The notes: generated by a model not told the origin, from the sequence alone. A stretch of 64,000 nucleotides of DNA from Mycobacterium sp. 852002-51057_SCH5723018 (GCF_001667035.1 NZ_LZIR01000012.1:1-64000); one strand, 5' to 3'. Shown: positions 32,947 to 45,992, counted from the first letter of the stretch. Numbers and translations: made by a program.

Positions 32947-34629
32947 CTAGTGCTCGCTGTGTTCGCCGTTGGGCGAACCGACGATGCCGTCGCCGTTCGA
33001 ACCGACGATGCTGTTCTGGTATTCGCGCAGCGCGGTCAGGGCGCGTTGCTCACCGGAGTGCGCCGCCTCGCGCAGCGCCGCATCCTGCGACGCCGGGTCG
33101 GCGGACAGGAAGCTGCCCGAACCCGGGGTGCCGGCCAAGCCCAGCTTGTTCATCCGCTTGGGCACCGCCGCGCCCTCGTATTCCAGCGGAATCGGGTGAC
33201 CGTGGCCGTCGACGGGGCCCAGCGGCTGGTGCAGCTCGATGTAGGCGCCGTGCGGCAGCCGCTTGATGATGCCCGTCTCGATGCCGTGCTCGAGCACGGC
33301 GCGGTCGCTGCGCTGCAGCCCGATGCACCACCGGTAGGTGATGAAGTAGACCATCGGAGGCAGGATCACCATGCCGATGCGCCCGATCCACGTCGTCGCG
33401 TTCAGCGAAATGTGGAACTTGAACGCGATGATGTCGTTCATCGCCGCCAGGGTGAGGATCATGTAGAAGGCGATCGCCATGGCGCCGATCGAGGTGCGCA
33501 CGGGCACGTCGCGCGGCCGCTGCAGCAAATTATGGTGCGCGTAGTCGCCGGAGAACCGCTTCTCCAGGAACGGGTAGATGATCAGCAGGATGAACACCAG
33601 GCCCATGATCAGCGCGACCCAGACCGGGGCCGAGATGGTGTGGTGCCAGAAGTAGAACTCCCAGGGCGGCCAGATACGGGCCAGGCCCTCGGTCCACATC
33701 ATGTAGAAGTCCGGCTGCGAGCCGGCCGACACCTGAGATGGCTTGTAGGGGCCCAGGTTCCAGATCGGGTTGATCTGCAGCAGGCCGCCCATCAGGCCCA
33801 GCACGCCGACGATGGCCGCGAAGAACGCGCCGGACTTGACGGCGAAGATCGGCATCACCCGCACGCCGATGACGTTGTGCTCGGTGCGGCCGGGGCCGGG
33901 GAACTGGGTGTGCTTCTGGAACCACACCATCGCCAGGTGAAGCCCGATGAGCGCCAAAATGATCCCCGGCAGCAGCAAAATGTGCAGGGCGTAGAGCCGC
34001 GGGATCAAGATGGTGCCGGGGAAGTCGCCGCCGAACAGCGCCCAGTGCAGCCAGGTGCCGATCACCGGCATGCCCAGGGTGATGGACGACAGCGCCGCGC
34101 GCAGGCCGATGCCCGACAGCAGGTCGTCGGGTAGCGAGTAGCCGAAGTAGCCCTCGAACATGGACAGGATCAGCAGCAGCGAGCCGATCACCCAGTTGGT
34201 TTCACGGGGGCGCCGGAACGCTCCGGTGAAGAAGATGCGCGCCAGGTGCACCATGATCGCCGCGGAGAACATCAGCGCAGCCCAGTGGTGAATCTGGCGG
34301 ACGAACAGCCCGCCGCGGACTTCGAACGAGATGTTCAGCGCCGACTCGTAGGCGCGCGACATCTCGACCCCGCGCAGCGGTTGGTAGATGCCGTTGTAGG
34401 TGACGTCGGTCATGGACGGGTCGAAGAACAGCGTCAGGTACACGCCGGTGATCAGCAGCACGATGAAGCTGTACAAGGCGATCTCGCCCAGCAGGAACGA
34501 CCAGTGGGTGGGGAAGACCTTGTTGAGCTGTCTGCGGACCGCCGCCGACGGGTGATACCGCGTGTCGATGTCCTCGCCCTGCCGGGCCAGGACGTCACCG
34601 ATCTTCGGGGGACTCAGTTTTGGACTCAT
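32947..34629 (-). CDS. qcrB: Cytochrome bcc complex, cytochrome b subunit
   Basis: The 560-residue quinol-oxidising subunit of the bcc:aa3 supercomplex. Haem-ligand histidines lie in [10 protein letters not shown] / MVHLARIF (114-128) and LYALHILLL / IGLHLAMVW (216-231). The residue matching the telacebec (Q203) resistance position is T313 in [12 protein letters not shown] mycobacterial C-terminal extension of about 150 residues follows the last helices. The ATG at 34629 overlaps the qcrA stop (ATGA). Confidence 0.97.
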   Translation of the reverse strand: MSPKLSPPKIGDVLARQGEDIDTRYHPSAAVRRQLNKVFPTHWSFLLGEIALYSFIVLLITGVYLTLFFDPSMTDVTYNGIYQPLRGVEMSRAYESALNISFEVRGGLFVRQIHHWAALMFSAAIMVHLARIFFTGAFRRPRETNWVIGSLLLILSMFEGYFGYSLPDDLLSGIGLRAALSSITLGMPVIGTWLHWALFGGDFPGTILIPRLYALHILLLPGIILALIGLHLAMVWFQKHTQFPGPGRTEHNVIGVRVMPIFAVKSGAFFAAIVGVLGLMGGLLQINPIWNLGPYKPSQVSAGSQPDFYMMWTEGLARIWPPWEFYFWHHTISAPVWVALIMGLVFILLIIYPFLEKRFSGDYAHHNLLQRPRDVPVRTSIGAMAIAFYMILTLAAMNDIIAFKFHISLNATTWIGRIGMVILPPMVYFITYRWCIGLQRSDRAVLEHGIETGIIKRLPHGAYIELHQPLGPVDGHGHPIPLEYEGAAVPKRMNKLGLAGTPGSGSFLSADPASQDAALREAAHSGEQRALTALREYQNSIVGSNGDGIVGSPNGEHSEH

Positions 34630-35852
34630 GTTGTCGTCCTCTCCCAAAATGCCGGTCCGACGGGCTCGATGAAGTCACCGTTGGCCACCAGATAACCCTC
34701 GCGGTCGATGGTGATGGGCAGTTGCGCCAGCGCGCGCGCCGCCGGGCCGAAGATCGGCTTGGCGAAATGCAGCGCGTCGAACTGGGACTGGTGACACGGG
34801 CACAGGATTCGGTAGCTCTGCTCTTCGTACAGCGATGCGGGGCACCCCAGATGCGAGCAGACCTTGGTGTAGGCGAAGAACTCGCCCCAGTTGAAGCTCT
34901 CCTGGCCTTGGCGCTTGACCATCCGCGACATGTCGCTGGGCCGGATTCGGATGAGCATCACGGGATTACGGACGCCCATCTTGATCTGGGTCAGCTTTTC
35001 GTGGGATTCCGCGGTGGTGCCGTCGCCGTCTGACTCGCGCCACGGGAAGACGGTCTCCATGCCGCCGGCGTCCATGTCCTCCGGGCGCATCTTGAGGAAC
35101 GGCGCCCCGTTGTGCGAGCCGGTGGCCCGCGCCAGGTAGATGGTTTCACCGTGATAGCGCGGGGTCCAGCCGGACGTCCACAGCTCGGCCTTCAGCCCCT
35201 CGGCGGTGGGCACCACCGGCTTCCACGGGTTTTTGATCAGGCCGCCGGCAAAGGCGACCAGGGTGCCGAGGCCAAACGCGCCCAGGCCCATGCCCAACGA
35301 CAGTCCGACCAGCTTGCGCCGCCCGATCGTCGAACCCTGGAAGGCGTCACCCAGGTTGGCGACCACCGTCTTGCGGTCGATTTCACGCGAGGCGCCGTCG
35401 TGGCGGTCCTGGATCGAAATCTCTTCCGGGATAAAGCGTTTCTGGTAGAGAACCGCGCCGATCGCGATGCACAGGATGGACAGCCCGAAGGTCAGGCCAT
35501 ACAGCGGGGTGGCCAGCGTGTAGAGGAAGCTGCCCGCGGCCTCCCGCGGCTTGTACTCCCAGGGCCAGAACAGGAAGACCAGCAGCAGCGCCATGCCGAA
35601 CCCGCCGCCCAGCAAAAGCCACCGCGCCACCGAACGCTCGGCGCGCTTTTCGGCCTTGGTGCCCTCGATCGGCCAGCGCGGCTCCTTGAAGACGGTCTCG
35701 ACGCCGTCGAGTTTGCCGCCGAGCGCGACCAGTTCCTGCGGGGACATGGCGGCCAGCGCCGCCTCGTCGGGCTCTTGGTGCGCGCCGGCGCCTCCCGATG
35801 CTTTGTCGGTGTCAGAGCCGCGCACGTCTTGCTCGTTGGACAAGTCGCTCAT
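34626..35852 (-). CDS. qcrA: Cytochrome bcc complex, Rieske Fe-S subunit
   Basis: A 408-residue Rieske protein with three N-terminal membrane helices (about 75-95, 108-130 and 190-215), as in actinobacteria. The 2Fe-2S motifs are CSHLGC and CPCHQSQFD near the C-terminus. The acidic N-terminal tail is shorter than in M. tuberculosis. The ATG at 35852 overlaps the qcrC stop and the qcrA stop overlaps the qcrB start, so qcrC-qcrA-qcrB are translationally coupled. Confidence 0.96.
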   Translation of the reverse strand: MSDLSNEQDVRGSDTDKASGGAGAHQEPDEAALAAMSPQELVALGGKLDGVETVFKEPRWPIEGTKAEKRAERSVARWLLLGGGFGMALLLVFLFWPWEYKPREAAGSFLYTLATPLYGLTFGLSILCIAIGAVLYQKRFIPEEISIQDRHDGASREIDRKTVVANLGDAFQGSTIGRRKLVGLSLGMGLGAFGLGTLVAFAGGLIKNPWKPVVPTAEGLKAELWTSGWTPRYHGETIYLARATGSHNGAPFLKMRPEDMDAGGMETVFPWRESDGDGTTAESHEKLTQIKMGVRNPVMLIRIRPSDMSRMVKRQGQESFNWGEFFAYTKVCSHLGCPASLYEEQSYRILCPCHQSQFDALHFAKPIFGPAARALAQLPITIDREGYLVANGDFIEPVGPAFWERTTT

Positions 35853-36703
35853 GATGATCGCGCCCCAATCCACAGTGCCAGCCCGATCGCGGCCACCATG
35901 CCGATGATCCACATGGCCATGCCCTCGGGTGCGGGTCCGAAGCCACCGAGGCCGTAGCCGCCCGGCTGGCGCTCCTCGCTGACGGTCTTGACGTAGCCGA
36001 TGATGTCCTTCTTGGCGTCGAAGGACAGCTGGCGGTCGGAGAACTTCGGCATGTTCTGCGGGCCCGTCAGCATCGCGGTCAGGATCTGCTGCTCGTTGGC
36101 GGGCTCGAGGTCGGGCGCGTACTTACCGGACGACAGCGCCCCGCCCTTGCCGGTGAAGTTGTGGCACGACGAGCAGTTGAGCCGGAACAGGTCGCCGCCG
36201 CGGCCCAGGTCCTCGCCGCGCAGCGAGCGCATCGCGACGCTGCCGTCGGGGTTGCGCACCACGGTGGGGCCGCCGCCGTTGGCCTGCACGTAGGCGCCGA
36301 TGGCGTCGATCTGGGACTCGTCGAAGATCGGCTCCTTGCGCGGCGCCTGGGCCTCGCCGCGCATGGCGGGCATCCGGCCGGTGGACGTCTGGAAGTAGAT
36401 GGCCGCCTCGCCGACACCGATCAGGCTGGGGCCGTGGTCGGGCACACCTTGCAGGTTGGCGCCGTGGCAGGACACGCACGAGGTGTCGAACAGCTGCTTG
36501 CCGGTGCGGAGCAGCGCCGACGACGACTCGTCGGCCACGGCCACCTGCGGGGTGGGGGTCAGCACGGCGGCCAGGCCGCCGGCGATGGTCAGCGCGACGA
36601 GCAGCAGCAGGCCGCCGGACAGTCGCCGGCGCAGGCGCCGCCGCGCGCGATCGTTGCGCGCACCGCGTGGCGTAGCGGATCGGGTAGACCCCAGTTTCTT
36701 CAA
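35849..36703 (-). CDS. qcrC: Cytochrome bcc complex, dihaem cytochrome c subunit
   Basis: A 284-residue subunit with an N-terminal helix ([20 protein letters not shown]), two c-type haem motifs CVSCH and CSSCH, and a C-terminal membrane anchor ([18 protein letters not shown]). It replaces a soluble cytochrome c in the actinobacterial supercomplex. A TTG at 36703 is the likely start because AGGAG lies 7 nt upstream; the ATG at 36721 has no good site. The first downstream residues K-K-L-G also match the family. Confidence 0.94.
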   Translation of the reverse strand: MKKLGSTRSATPRGARNDRARRRLRRRLSGGLLLLVALTIAGGLAAVLTPTPQVAVADESSSALLRTGKQLFDTSCVSCHGANLQGVPDHGPSLIGVGEAAIYFQTSTGRMPAMRGEAQAPRKEPIFDESQIDAIGAYVQANGGGPTVVRNPDGSVAMRSLRGEDLGRGGDLFRLNCSSCHNFTGKGGALSSGKYAPDLEPANEQQILTAMLTGPQNMPKFSDRQLSFDAKKDIIGYVKTVSEERQPGGYGLGGFGPAPEGMAMWIIGMVAAIGLALWIGARSS

Positions 36704-36743
36704 CCGAGCACTCCTGTCCATTCCGTTTCGAAAGCGCCGGCCT

Positions 36744-38574
<1,831 letters not shown>

Positions 38575-40372
38575 ATCGGCCTGTTCGCCGGCGACCCGCG
38601 CCGAGCGGGCCAACGCCGCCCACGCCGCCCAGGCGCCGGCCGACCGCAGCGGTGAGGCCCATCCGGCATCGCCCACGCCGGCCACCCGGACGATGCGCAC
38701 CCCGGGGCTCGCCAGCCAGCGTGCGATCAGCGCGGTCTCTTCGACCAGCGCCCCGCCCAGCGGGGCCGTCGTCCGCAGAATCGCCTGTGCGCCAGCGTGA
38801 ATGGCGTCGATCACCGGCATCGGGGGCACCCCGCGCTTGGCGGTGCCGGCCGCCGCGAGTTGGCCGTAGCGGATGACGACGAGGTGGTAGCCGCCCTGAC
38901 CATCCGGGCCCTCCGGCTTGGCGGCGATGAGCTCAGGCAGCGCGGCCAGCGCCCCCAGCCGCTGCCCGCGCCACAGCGTCTCGATGGCCGTGGCGGTGCG
39001 GTCCCGCAGCCGCGCGGCGCTCTCGAAGAAGCGCTGCTCGGCCAGCGCGCCGACCTGGTCCACGGCGGCGGCCAGGGCGCCGTTGTCCAGCCCGTCGATC
39101 AACGCCGCGACGCGCGCGACGGCCGCCGCGTACTGGGTGGCCGTGGCGTCGCGGGCGCCCGGGCACGGCGACACCTCGACCTGTGGGCAGGCCGGCCCGT
39201 GCAGCGCCGAGCGTCCTAGTCGCGCGGTGCAGGTCCGCAGCCCGCTGAACCGCGCCAGCAGCGCGGCGGTGTCGGCGGCGTCGGTGCGGGACCGAAACGG
39301 GCCGACGGCGCGGTCGTGCCGCGGCGCCCGCACCGCCGACAGCCGCGGAAACGCCTCGTCGGTGAGCGCCACCCACCACCACCGCTGCGGGAATCGCGAC
39401 CGGCGGTTGTACGGTGGGGCGTGCGCGGCCAGCATGCGCAGTTCGCGCACCCCGGCCTCGAGCGCGTGCGCGCACTCGACGTGGTCGACCGCGCTGGCCA
39501 GCGCGACCATCTCCTTCATCCGGCCGCGGGGGTCGGCGCCGGTGAAGTACTGGCCCACCCGGCGCCGCAGGTCAACGGCGGTGCCGACGTAGAGCACTTC
39601 GCCGGCGGGGCCGCGGAACAGGTAGACGCCGGTCCGGTGCGGCAGCCCGTCGGCCAGCACCTTCTTGCGGCGCTGGGCCGGCGTCACGTCGGGCAGATAC
39701 GAGCGCAGGTCGGCGTAGGTGTGCACGCCCTGGTTGCCGACTCGCTCGATGAGGGCATGCAACACCTCGACGGTGGCGCGCGCGTCGTCGAGGGCGCGGT
39801 GCGTGGGCTGGGCGGCGACCGCGAACAGCCGCGCCAAGGCGGCCAGCCGCACGCTGGGTGCCTCCTCGCGGCTGAGCACGCGACGAGCCAGCCGCACCGT
39901 GCACAGCACCTGCGGCCGCGGCCACGGGATCTCGCAGCGCTGCGCCGCGGCGCGCAGGAATCCGACGTCGAACCCGGCGTTGTGCGCGACGAGCACGGCC
40001 CCGAGGTCCAAGCCGGCGAATTCGAGGAACATCGGCAGCACGGCGTCGATCGTGGGGGCGTCGCACGCCATCGCCGTGGTGATGCCGGTGAGCCGCACGA
40101 TCTGCGGTGGGATGTCGCGCTGCGGGTCGACGAGGGTGGCGAACTCGCCGAGCACGACGCCGCCGCGGACCTTGACCGCGCCGATTTCGGTGATGGCGTC
40201 GGGGGCGGTTCCGTCGGCGCCTTTGGCGCTTCCCCCGGTGGTCTCCAGGTCCACGACGACGAAAGTGGTTTCGCGCAAAGGGATTTCGTCGACGGGGCCG
40301 GCGGCCGGGTCCCATGGGGCGCCCAGGTCGGCGAAACTCAGCTGAGTCGCACCGCTCGCACTCATGGCGGTG

Positions 40373-40378
40373 AGGTTA
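40373..40378 (-). promoter_or_regulatory. -10 element (TAACCT), likely leaderless
   Basis: TAACCT on the minus strand with a 7-nt spacer to the ATG at 40365, chosen over an upstream in-frame start at 40410. Confidence 0.45.
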
Positions 40379-40503
40379 GGCACGCGCACCGACAGCCGGG
40401 CGGTTCCCACGCCGGGTCGGCCGCGGAGAGATGTCGGTGGCCGCGGTTAGCGTGCGGGTAGCCCGACGCGGCGTTGGGAAGCCAGACCGAGAGGACCCCC
40501 CTG

Positions 40504-40752
40504 ATGACAAGCAACAGTGCTCACCCCGGGTTCGGGGCGCCAGGCAAGGACGGGCCGGTGCTGATTGACTGCGACGACTGCGCGGTGCGGGGCCCGGGCT
40601 GCCGCGATTGCGTGGTCAGCGTGTTACTCGGGGTTCCGGAAACGTTGTTGGACGACGAGCGCGCCGCGCTGGAGGTGCTCGCCGACGTGGGGCTGGCGCC
40701 GAGGCTGCGTCTGGTTCCGATTCGCCGCGAGCGAGGGTCCGGTGTAGCGTAA
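40504..40752 (+). CDS. Small Cys-rich (zinc-ribbon-like) protein
   Basis: An 82-residue protein with CDDCAVRGPGCRDC: two CxxC pairs separated by six residues, a likely zinc knuckle, followed by a helical, hydrophobic second half. The ATG at 40504 follows a GAGAGGA site. I do not recall an annotated H37Rv counterpart. It precedes the NlpC/P60 gene by 200 bp on the same strand. Function unknown. Confidence 0.7.
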   Translation: MTSNSAHPGFGAPGKDGPVLIDCDDCAVRGPGCRDCVVSVLLGVPETLLDDERAALEVLADVGLAPRLRLVPIRRERGSGVA

Positions 40753-40955
40753 TCGCCTTGTGCGCCAAAACGACTGGGGTCTTAGACTCCTGCCATCATT
40801 CACAAAGTAATGACAGAAATCTATCCATTTTCTTAACGATCCGGTTTGGACAAACGTCGATATCGTTTCGTAACCTGTTTGAGACCTAAACCAGCTCGAC
40901 GGCGCTCCGACAGGATCCGGCAGCGACCCGTCCAAGGCCGTTTAAGGATGAAATT

Positions 40956-42107
40956 TTGAGGCTCGACTCTATGTACCCGCGTGCGCGTCTCCTGACACGT
41001 TCTGCTATCGGTACGTTAGCGGGCTTGACCGTCTTCGCGGGGGTTTTTGCTGCCAATTCGTTTGCCGACCCGGCCGATGACGCGCTGGCCAAGCTCAACC
41101 AGCTGTCTCGCCAGGCCGAGCAGACCACCGAGGCGATGCATAGTGCGCAGCTCGACCTGAACGACAAGCTGGCGGCCCAGCGTGCGGCGGAGAAGAAGCA
41201 CACCGACGACCAGGCCGCGGTGGACGCGGCGAAGGCTCGCCTGGCCCAGTTCCAGGGCGCCGTCAACAAACTTGCCGCCGCGCAATACATGGGCGGCCGC
41301 GTCGACGGCATGTCGGCCATGCTCACGGCGGGATCGCCGCAGGGCCTGATCGACAAGCTGGCCGTGCAGCGCCTGATGGCGACGCAGATGCGCAACCAGA
41401 TGGCGAGCTTCCGGATCGCCGGTGATCAGGCCGCCAAGGCCGAGCAGGCGTCCGCCAAGTCGGCCGCCGACGCGAGAAGCGCCGCCGAGCAGGCCGCCGC
41501 GGTCCGGGCGGCCCTGCAGTCCAAGCAGAGCCAGCTGCAGGTGCAGATCGCCGTGGTCAAGTCGCAGTACCAGACGTTGTCGCCGCAGCAGCGCACCGCG
41601 CTCGCCGACCCCGGCCAGGTCCCGGCCGCCGCCCCGGGTCCGGGTGGGCCGGCGCCGGACGCCGTGCCGCCGGGGGCCCCGCCGCCCGACGGGCAGGTTC
41701 CGGGTCAGGCTCCGCCGCCGGGCGGATTGTTCGCGCCGGGTCCCGGCGGTGTCGGCGGCGGTGATCGCGCCACCGTCGTGCAGGCCGCGCTGACCCAGGT
41801 CGGGTCGCCCTACGTGTGGGGCGGTGCCGCACCCGGTGGGTTCGACTGCTCCGGCCTGGTGATGTGGGCGTTCCAGCAAGCCGGCATCTCGCTGCCGCAC
41901 TCCAGCCAGGCGCTGGCCCACGGGGGTCAGGCGGTGTCGCTGTCGGACCTGCAGCCCGGCGACGTGCTGACCTTTTACTCAGACGCCTCGCACACCGGCA
42001 TCTACGTCGGCGACGGGATGATGATCCATTCCTCTACCTACGGCCAGCCCGTGCGGGTGGTGCCGATGGGCGCAGGGGGCCCGATCTACGACGCCCGCCG
42101 TTACTAA
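40956..42107 (+). CDS. Secreted NlpC/P60 peptidoglycan hydrolase (Rv2190c-like)
   Basis: A 383-residue secreted D,L-endopeptidase-type hydrolase. A signal peptide ends near ANSFADP (about residue 38); a long coiled coil (about 40-220, rich in Ala, Gln and Lys) and a Pro/Gly linker (225-265) precede the NlpC/P60 domain with catalytic Cys in FDCSGLVMW and His in SHTGIYVGDG. A TTG at 40956 with AAGGA 8 nt upstream is the likely start; an ATG at 40971 is possible. The 200-bp upstream region is AT-richer than its surroundings and is probably regulatory. Confidence 0.92.
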   Translation: MRLDSMYPRARLLTRSAIGTLAGLTVFAGVFAANSFADPADDALAKLNQLSRQAEQTTEAMHSAQLDLNDKLAAQRAAEKKHTDDQAAVDAAKARLAQFQGAVNKLAAAQYMGGRVDGMSAMLTAGSPQGLIDKLAVQRLMATQMRNQMASFRIAGDQAAKAEQASAKSAADARSAAEQAAAVRAALQSKQSQLQVQIAVVKSQYQTLSPQQRTALADPGQVPAAAPGPGGPAPDAVPPGAPPPDGQVPGQAPPPGGLFAPGPGGVGGGDRATVVQAALTQVGSPYVWGGAAPGGFDCSGLVMWAFQQAGISLPHSSQALAHGGQAVSLSDLQPGDVLTFYSDASHTGIYVGDGMMIHSSTYGQPVRVVPMGAGGPIYDARRY

Positions 42108-42222
42108 ACGGCCCGGACCGGGGCGGCGGCGCTGGCTCCCGTTCCTGCTGGCCTGGGTTTTCGTCGTCGAGCTGATCGCCGCCGCGGCGGTTCCGGTCAG
42201 GCAGGAGCGGGACAGCGTCGCG

Positions 42223-42987
42223 TTGCGCCCACAGCTGGTCGTCCCGCCCCGTCGGCCGATAAGCGCTCCGGCGGCGCCCATGCTGGTCGGGGACCGCGCC
42301 GTCCGGCTGTTCGGGGGTGGGCCGGTCAGCGGACGAGTGCTATCGCGTGTCGCGGCGAACATCGGCGGTGCGGTCGAGGCGGTGGATGCCTTTTGGGGGG
42401 TCGATTGGCCGCGCGAAATATCGGTGGTCGCCGCCGGCTCCGACGAGGAGTTTCGCGCGGCCGCCGGCGGCGGGCCGGAAGCGCAGTGGGCCGACATCGC
42501 GGCGGTGACGGTCGTCGACCACGTCGACCCCGCGCACCGGGTAGCGATCGGCCAGCGCATCGTATTCGCGCCGGGCGCGGCCAACATGAGCGAACCGGCA
42601 TTTCGAATTGTGTTGACCCACGAGCTTTTTCATTACGCGGCCCGAGGCGACACCGCCCTGGACGCGCCGCGCTGGCTGACCGAGGGGGTGGCCGATTTCG
42701 TCGGCCGGCCGAGCACATCGAAACCCGAGGATGCGCTCACGATCGCGCTGACGCTGCCGTCGGACGCCGACCTCGATACGCCCGGGCCGCAGCGGTCACT
42801 GGGCTATGACCGCGCCTGGTGGTTCGCCCGCTTCGTCGCCGACGTCTATGGCGCGCCGAAGCTGCGCGCGTTCTACCTTGCCGCGTGCGGCGTCGGGCAC
42901 GGCGACCTTGCCAGCGCCATCCACGGCGTCCTCGGCACCGACTACGGGGGCCTGTTCGCGCGCTGGAAGCAGTGGATGCTGCCCTAG
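42223..42987 (+). CDS. Metallopeptidase-like protein (Rv2189c-like)
   Basis: A protein of at least 254 residues with a zinc-peptidase motif HELFHY (about residue 134), a Glu-containing GVADFVG, and a C-terminal WARFVADVYG-type helix, as in MA-clan-like peptidases of unknown substrate. The only canonical start is the TTG at 42223, whose ribosome binding site is poor. Coding character continues upstream to about 42100, encoding an Arg-rich stretch and a hydrophobic signal-anchor segment, so the real protein is probably about 40 residues longer and membrane-attached. Confidence 0.78.
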   Translation: MRPQLVVPPRRPISAPAAPMLVGDRAVRLFGGGPVSGRVLSRVAANIGGAVEAVDAFWGVDWPREISVVAAGSDEEFRAAAGGGPEAQWADIAAVTVVDHVDPAHRVAIGQRIVFAPGAANMSEPAFRIVLTHELFHYAARGDTALDAPRWLTEGVADFVGRPSTSKPEDALTIALTLPSDADLDTPGPQRSLGYDRAWWFARFVADVYGAPKLRAFYLAACGVGHGDLASAIHGVLGTDYGGLFARWKQWMLP

Positions 42988-43013
42988 ACCCTCGCAGCCA
43001 CGCGTCGACACGC

Positions 43014-43019
43014 TAGCCT
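43014..43019 (+). promoter_or_regulatory. -10 element (TAGCCT) of pimB', likely leaderless
   Basis: TAGCCT with a 7-nt spacer to the GTG at 43027; no ribosome binding site. Confidence 0.45.
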
Positions 43020-43026
43020 TTCGCAC

Positions 43027-44169
43027 GTGAGCCGGGTCCTGCTGGTAACCAACGACTTTCCACCCCGTCCCGGCGGCATCCAGTCCTACCTGGGCGAGTT
43101 CGTCGGCCGGCTGGTGGGCGCAGGGTCGCACGCGGTCACCGTGTACTCCCCGCAGTGGAAGGGCGCCGACGCCTTTGACAACTCGGCCGAGGCGGCCGGG
43201 TATCGAGTGGTGCGCCACCCCGGCACGCTGATGTTGCCCGGCCCGGCGGTCGACGCGCGGATGCGCCGGCTGATCGCCGAGCACGGCATCGACACGGTCT
43301 GGTTCGGCGCGGCCGCGCCCCTGGCGCTGCTGGCGCCGCGCGCCCGGCAGGCCGGCGCGTCGCGGGTGCTGGCCAGCACGCACGGCCACGAAGTCGGCTG
43401 GTCGATGCTTCCGGTCGCGCGGTCGGTGCTGCGCCGGATCGGCGACGGCACGGACGTCGTCACCTTCGTCAGCTGCTACACGCGGTCCCGGTTCGCGTCG
43501 GCCTTCGGACCCGCGGCGAGGCTGGAGTACCTGCCGCCCGGGGTGGACACCGACCGGTTCCGGCCCGACCCGGCCGCCCGGGCCGAGCTGCGCGGTCGCT
43601 ACCGGCTGGGCGAGCGGCCCACCGTGGTGTGCGTGTCGCGGCTGGTACCGCGCAAGGGCCAGGACACGCTGATCAAGGCGCTTCCGTCGATCCGGCGGCG
43701 GGTCGACGGGGCGGCCCTGGTCATCGTCGGCGGCGGTCCCTATCTGGACGCGCTGCGCAGGCTCGCCACCGATTGCGGAGTCGCCGAGCACGTGACGTTC
43801 ACCCGCGGCGTGCCGGCCGATGAACTCCCCGCCCACCACGCGCTGGCCGACGTCTTCGCCATGCCGTGCCGAACCCGCGGCGCCGGCATGGACGTCGAGG
43901 GCCTGGGCATCGTGTTCCTGGAGGCCTCGGCCACGGGCGTCCCGGTGATCGCCGGGCACTCGGGCGGGGCACCGGAAACGGTGCGGCACAACAAGACCGG
44001 GCTTGTGGTCGATGGCCGCTCGGTGGACGAAGTCGCCGAGTCGGTCAGCGAGTTGCTGACCGATCCCGACCGGGGCGCCGCGATGGGCGCGGCCGGGCGA
44101 CAGTGGGTGACGTCGCAGTGGCGCTGGGACACCCTGGCCGGGCGGCTGGCCGATCTGCTTCGCAGCTGA
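43027..44169 (+). CDS. pimB: PimB' mannosyltransferase (GT4)
   Basis: The GDP-mannose-dependent enzyme that adds the second mannose to phosphatidylinositol monomannoside on the cytoplasmic membrane face (Rv2188c/PimB'). The 380-residue GT-B protein has the N-terminal NDFPPRPGGIQSYLGEF loop, the CVSRLVPRKGQDTLIKAL nucleotide-binding start of the C-terminal domain, and the E-x7-E motif in DVEGLGIVFLEASA. Other mannosylation genes in this window are mptA and the GT87 gene at 49534. Confidence 0.95.
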   Translation: MSRVLLVTNDFPPRPGGIQSYLGEFVGRLVGAGSHAVTVYSPQWKGADAFDNSAEAAGYRVVRHPGTLMLPGPAVDARMRRLIAEHGIDTVWFGAAAPLALLAPRARQAGASRVLASTHGHEVGWSMLPVARSVLRRIGDGTDVVTFVSCYTRSRFASAFGPAARLEYLPPGVDTDRFRPDPAARAELRGRYRLGERPTVVCVSRLVPRKGQDTLIKALPSIRRRVDGAALVIVGGGPYLDALRRLATDCGVAEHVTFTRGVPADELPAHHALADVFAMPCRTRGAGMDVEGLGIVFLEASATGVPVIAGHSGGAPETVRHNKTGLVVDGRSVDEVAESVSELLTDPDRGAAMGAAGRQWVTSQWRWDTLAGRLADLLRS

Positions 44170-44189
44170 ACGGCTCGAGCGGCCGCCCG

Positions 44190-45992
44190 TTACTCCTTCT
44201 CGTAGATCGATTCGATGTCGGAGGCGAACTTCTCGGCCACGACGTTGCGCTTGACCTTCATCGTCGGCGTCAGCTCGCCGGTGTCCTCGGTGAAGTCGAC
44301 CGGCAGGATGCGGAACTTGCGGATCGACTCGGCGTGCGACACCGCCAAATTGGCGTGCTTGACGGCCGCGTCCACCTCGGCGACGAGATCGGGATCGGCG
44401 GCCAGATCGCCCACCGACGCGCCGGACGGCTTGTGGTTGCGTTCCTTCCAGCCGCCGAATGCCTCCGGATCGATCGTGATCAGCGCGCCGACGAACGGCT
44501 TGGCGTCGCCCACCACCATGGCCTGGCTGATCAGCGCGTGCGCCCGCAGTTGGTCCTCGAGCACCGCGGGAGCGACGTTCTTGCCGCCGGCGGTGACGAT
44601 GATCTCCTTCTTGCGACCGGTGATCTTCAAGAAGCCGTCCTCGTCGAGCGCCCCGAGGTCGCCCGTCTTGAACCAGCCGTCGGTGAAGGCATCGCTGCTG
44701 GCCTGCTCATTGCGCCAGTAGCCGCTGAACACCACGCCGCCGCGCACCAACAGCTCCCCGTCCTCGGCGATGCGCATGCTGTTGCCGGGCAACAACGTTC
44801 CGACCGTCCCCATCTTGACCTTGCCGACCTGGTTGACCGTGATGGCCGAGCTGGTCTCGGTCAGCCCGTAGCCCTCATGGATGGTCACCCCCACGCCGCG
44901 GTAGAAGTGGCCCAGCCGAGCGCCCAGCGGCGCGCCACCCGAGACGGACGCGTGGCACTCACCGCCCAGTGCCGCGCGCAACTTCCCGTAGACCAGCCGG
45001 TCGAACAACGCATGCCGGGCACGCAGCAGCAGCCCGGGCCCGCCGTTGTCCTGGGCCTCGCTCCAGGCGACCGCGGTTTCCACGGCCGCAGCGAAGACCC
45101 GGCCCTTGCCGTCGTTGGCGGCGTTTTGCTCGGCCGTGTTGTACACCTTCTCGAACACCCGGGGCACCGACACCACCACCGTCGGCTTGAACACCGCGAA
45201 CTGCGGCAGCAGGTTCTTGAGGTCGCTGGTGAAGCCGACTGTCACCTTGTTGGCGAACGCGGACAGGGTCAGCGACCGGGCCAGCACGTGGGCCAGGGGC
45301 AGGAACACCAGCAGCCGCTGGCCCTCGTCCAGCAGCGTCGGGAGACATTCCTTGGCGCCCCGGGTCTCGTAGAGCAGGTTGGAATGGGTGAGCTGGCAGC
45401 CCTTGGGCCGTCCGGTGGTCCCCGAGGTGTAGATCAGCGTGGCCGGGTTCTCGGCCCGCAGCGCCTCGAGCCGGACGGTCAGCTCGGCCGGCTCGACGGA
45501 CGCGCCCGCCTCGGCGAGCTGGTCGAGCGCCTTGGGGCCGGCACCGTCGATGTGCAGCACCCGGCGCAGCGCGGGCAGCTCGGTGGTGAGTTCGGTGACC
45601 ATCGCGGCGTGGGCGTCGGTCTCGGCGAACGCCAGCACCGCTTCGGAGTCCTGCAGCACCCAGCGCACCTGCTCGGCCGACGAGGTCTCGTAGATCGGCA
45701 CGGTGACACCGCCGACCGAGAGGATCGCCAGGTCCAGGATCGCCCACTCGTAACGGGTGGCCGAAAAGATGGACACCCGGTCACCGGCCTGCACCCCGAG
45801 CGCGATCAGCCCCAGCGCCGCCGAGCGAACCTGGCCGGCCGCCTCGGCGCACGTGACGTCGGTCCAGACGCCGTCGATCAGACGCCGGAAGATGGCGAAG
45901 CCGGGATCGTCTCGCTCGTGCGCGAAGACCATGGCCGCGATGTTGTCGTGCTCGCCGACGGAAAAGCGGGCGGGGACACTGTACTCACGCAT
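44190..45992 (-). CDS. fadD15: Long-chain fatty acyl-CoA synthetase
   Basis: A 600-residue ANL-family ligase, same length as M. tuberculosis FadD15. The P-loop is [20 protein letters not shown]; later motifs are [23 protein letters not shown] and [19 protein letters not shown], with the catalytic lysine in TPTMKVKRN. It converts long-chain fatty acids to acyl-CoA. The ATG at 45992 matches the family N-terminus and has TACGCT 7 nt upstream. It converges with pimB' and is divergent from the SRPBCC gene. Confidence 0.95.
   Translation of the reverse strand: MREYSVPARFSVGEHDNIAAMVFAHERDDPGFAIFRRLIDGVWTDVTCAEAAGQVRSAALGLIALGVQAGDRVSIFSATRYEWAILDLAILSVGGVTVPIYETSSAEQVRWVLQDSEAVLAFAETDAHAAMVTELTTELPALRRVLHIDGAGPKALDQLAEAGASVEPAELTVRLEALRAENPATLIYTSGTTGRPKGCQLTHSNLLYETRGAKECLPTLLDEGQRLLVFLPLAHVLARSLTLSAFANKVTVGFTSDLKNLLPQFAVFKPTVVVSVPRVFEKVYNTAEQNAANDGKGRVFAAAVETAVAWSEAQDNGGPGLLLRARHALFDRLVYGKLRAALGGECHASVSGGAPLGARLGHFYRGVGVTIHEGYGLTETSSAITVNQVGKVKMGTVGTLLPGNSMRIAEDGELLVRGGVVFSGYWRNEQASSDAFTDGWFKTGDLGALDEDGFLKITGRKKEIIVTAGGKNVAPAVLEDQLRAHALISQAMVVGDAKPFVGALITIDPEAFGGWKERNHKPSGASVGDLAADPDLVAEVDAAVKHANLAVSHAESIRKFRILPVDFTEDTGELTPTMKVKRNVVAEKFASDIESIYEKE

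Noticed and set aside
40753..40955. c-di-AMP (ydaO-type) riboswitch upstream of the NlpC/P60 gene
   Set aside because: Such riboswitches occur before cell-wall hydrolase genes in actinobacteria, but the conserved GCCGAA-type and 3' motifs are not visible here. A covariance-model search would settle it.
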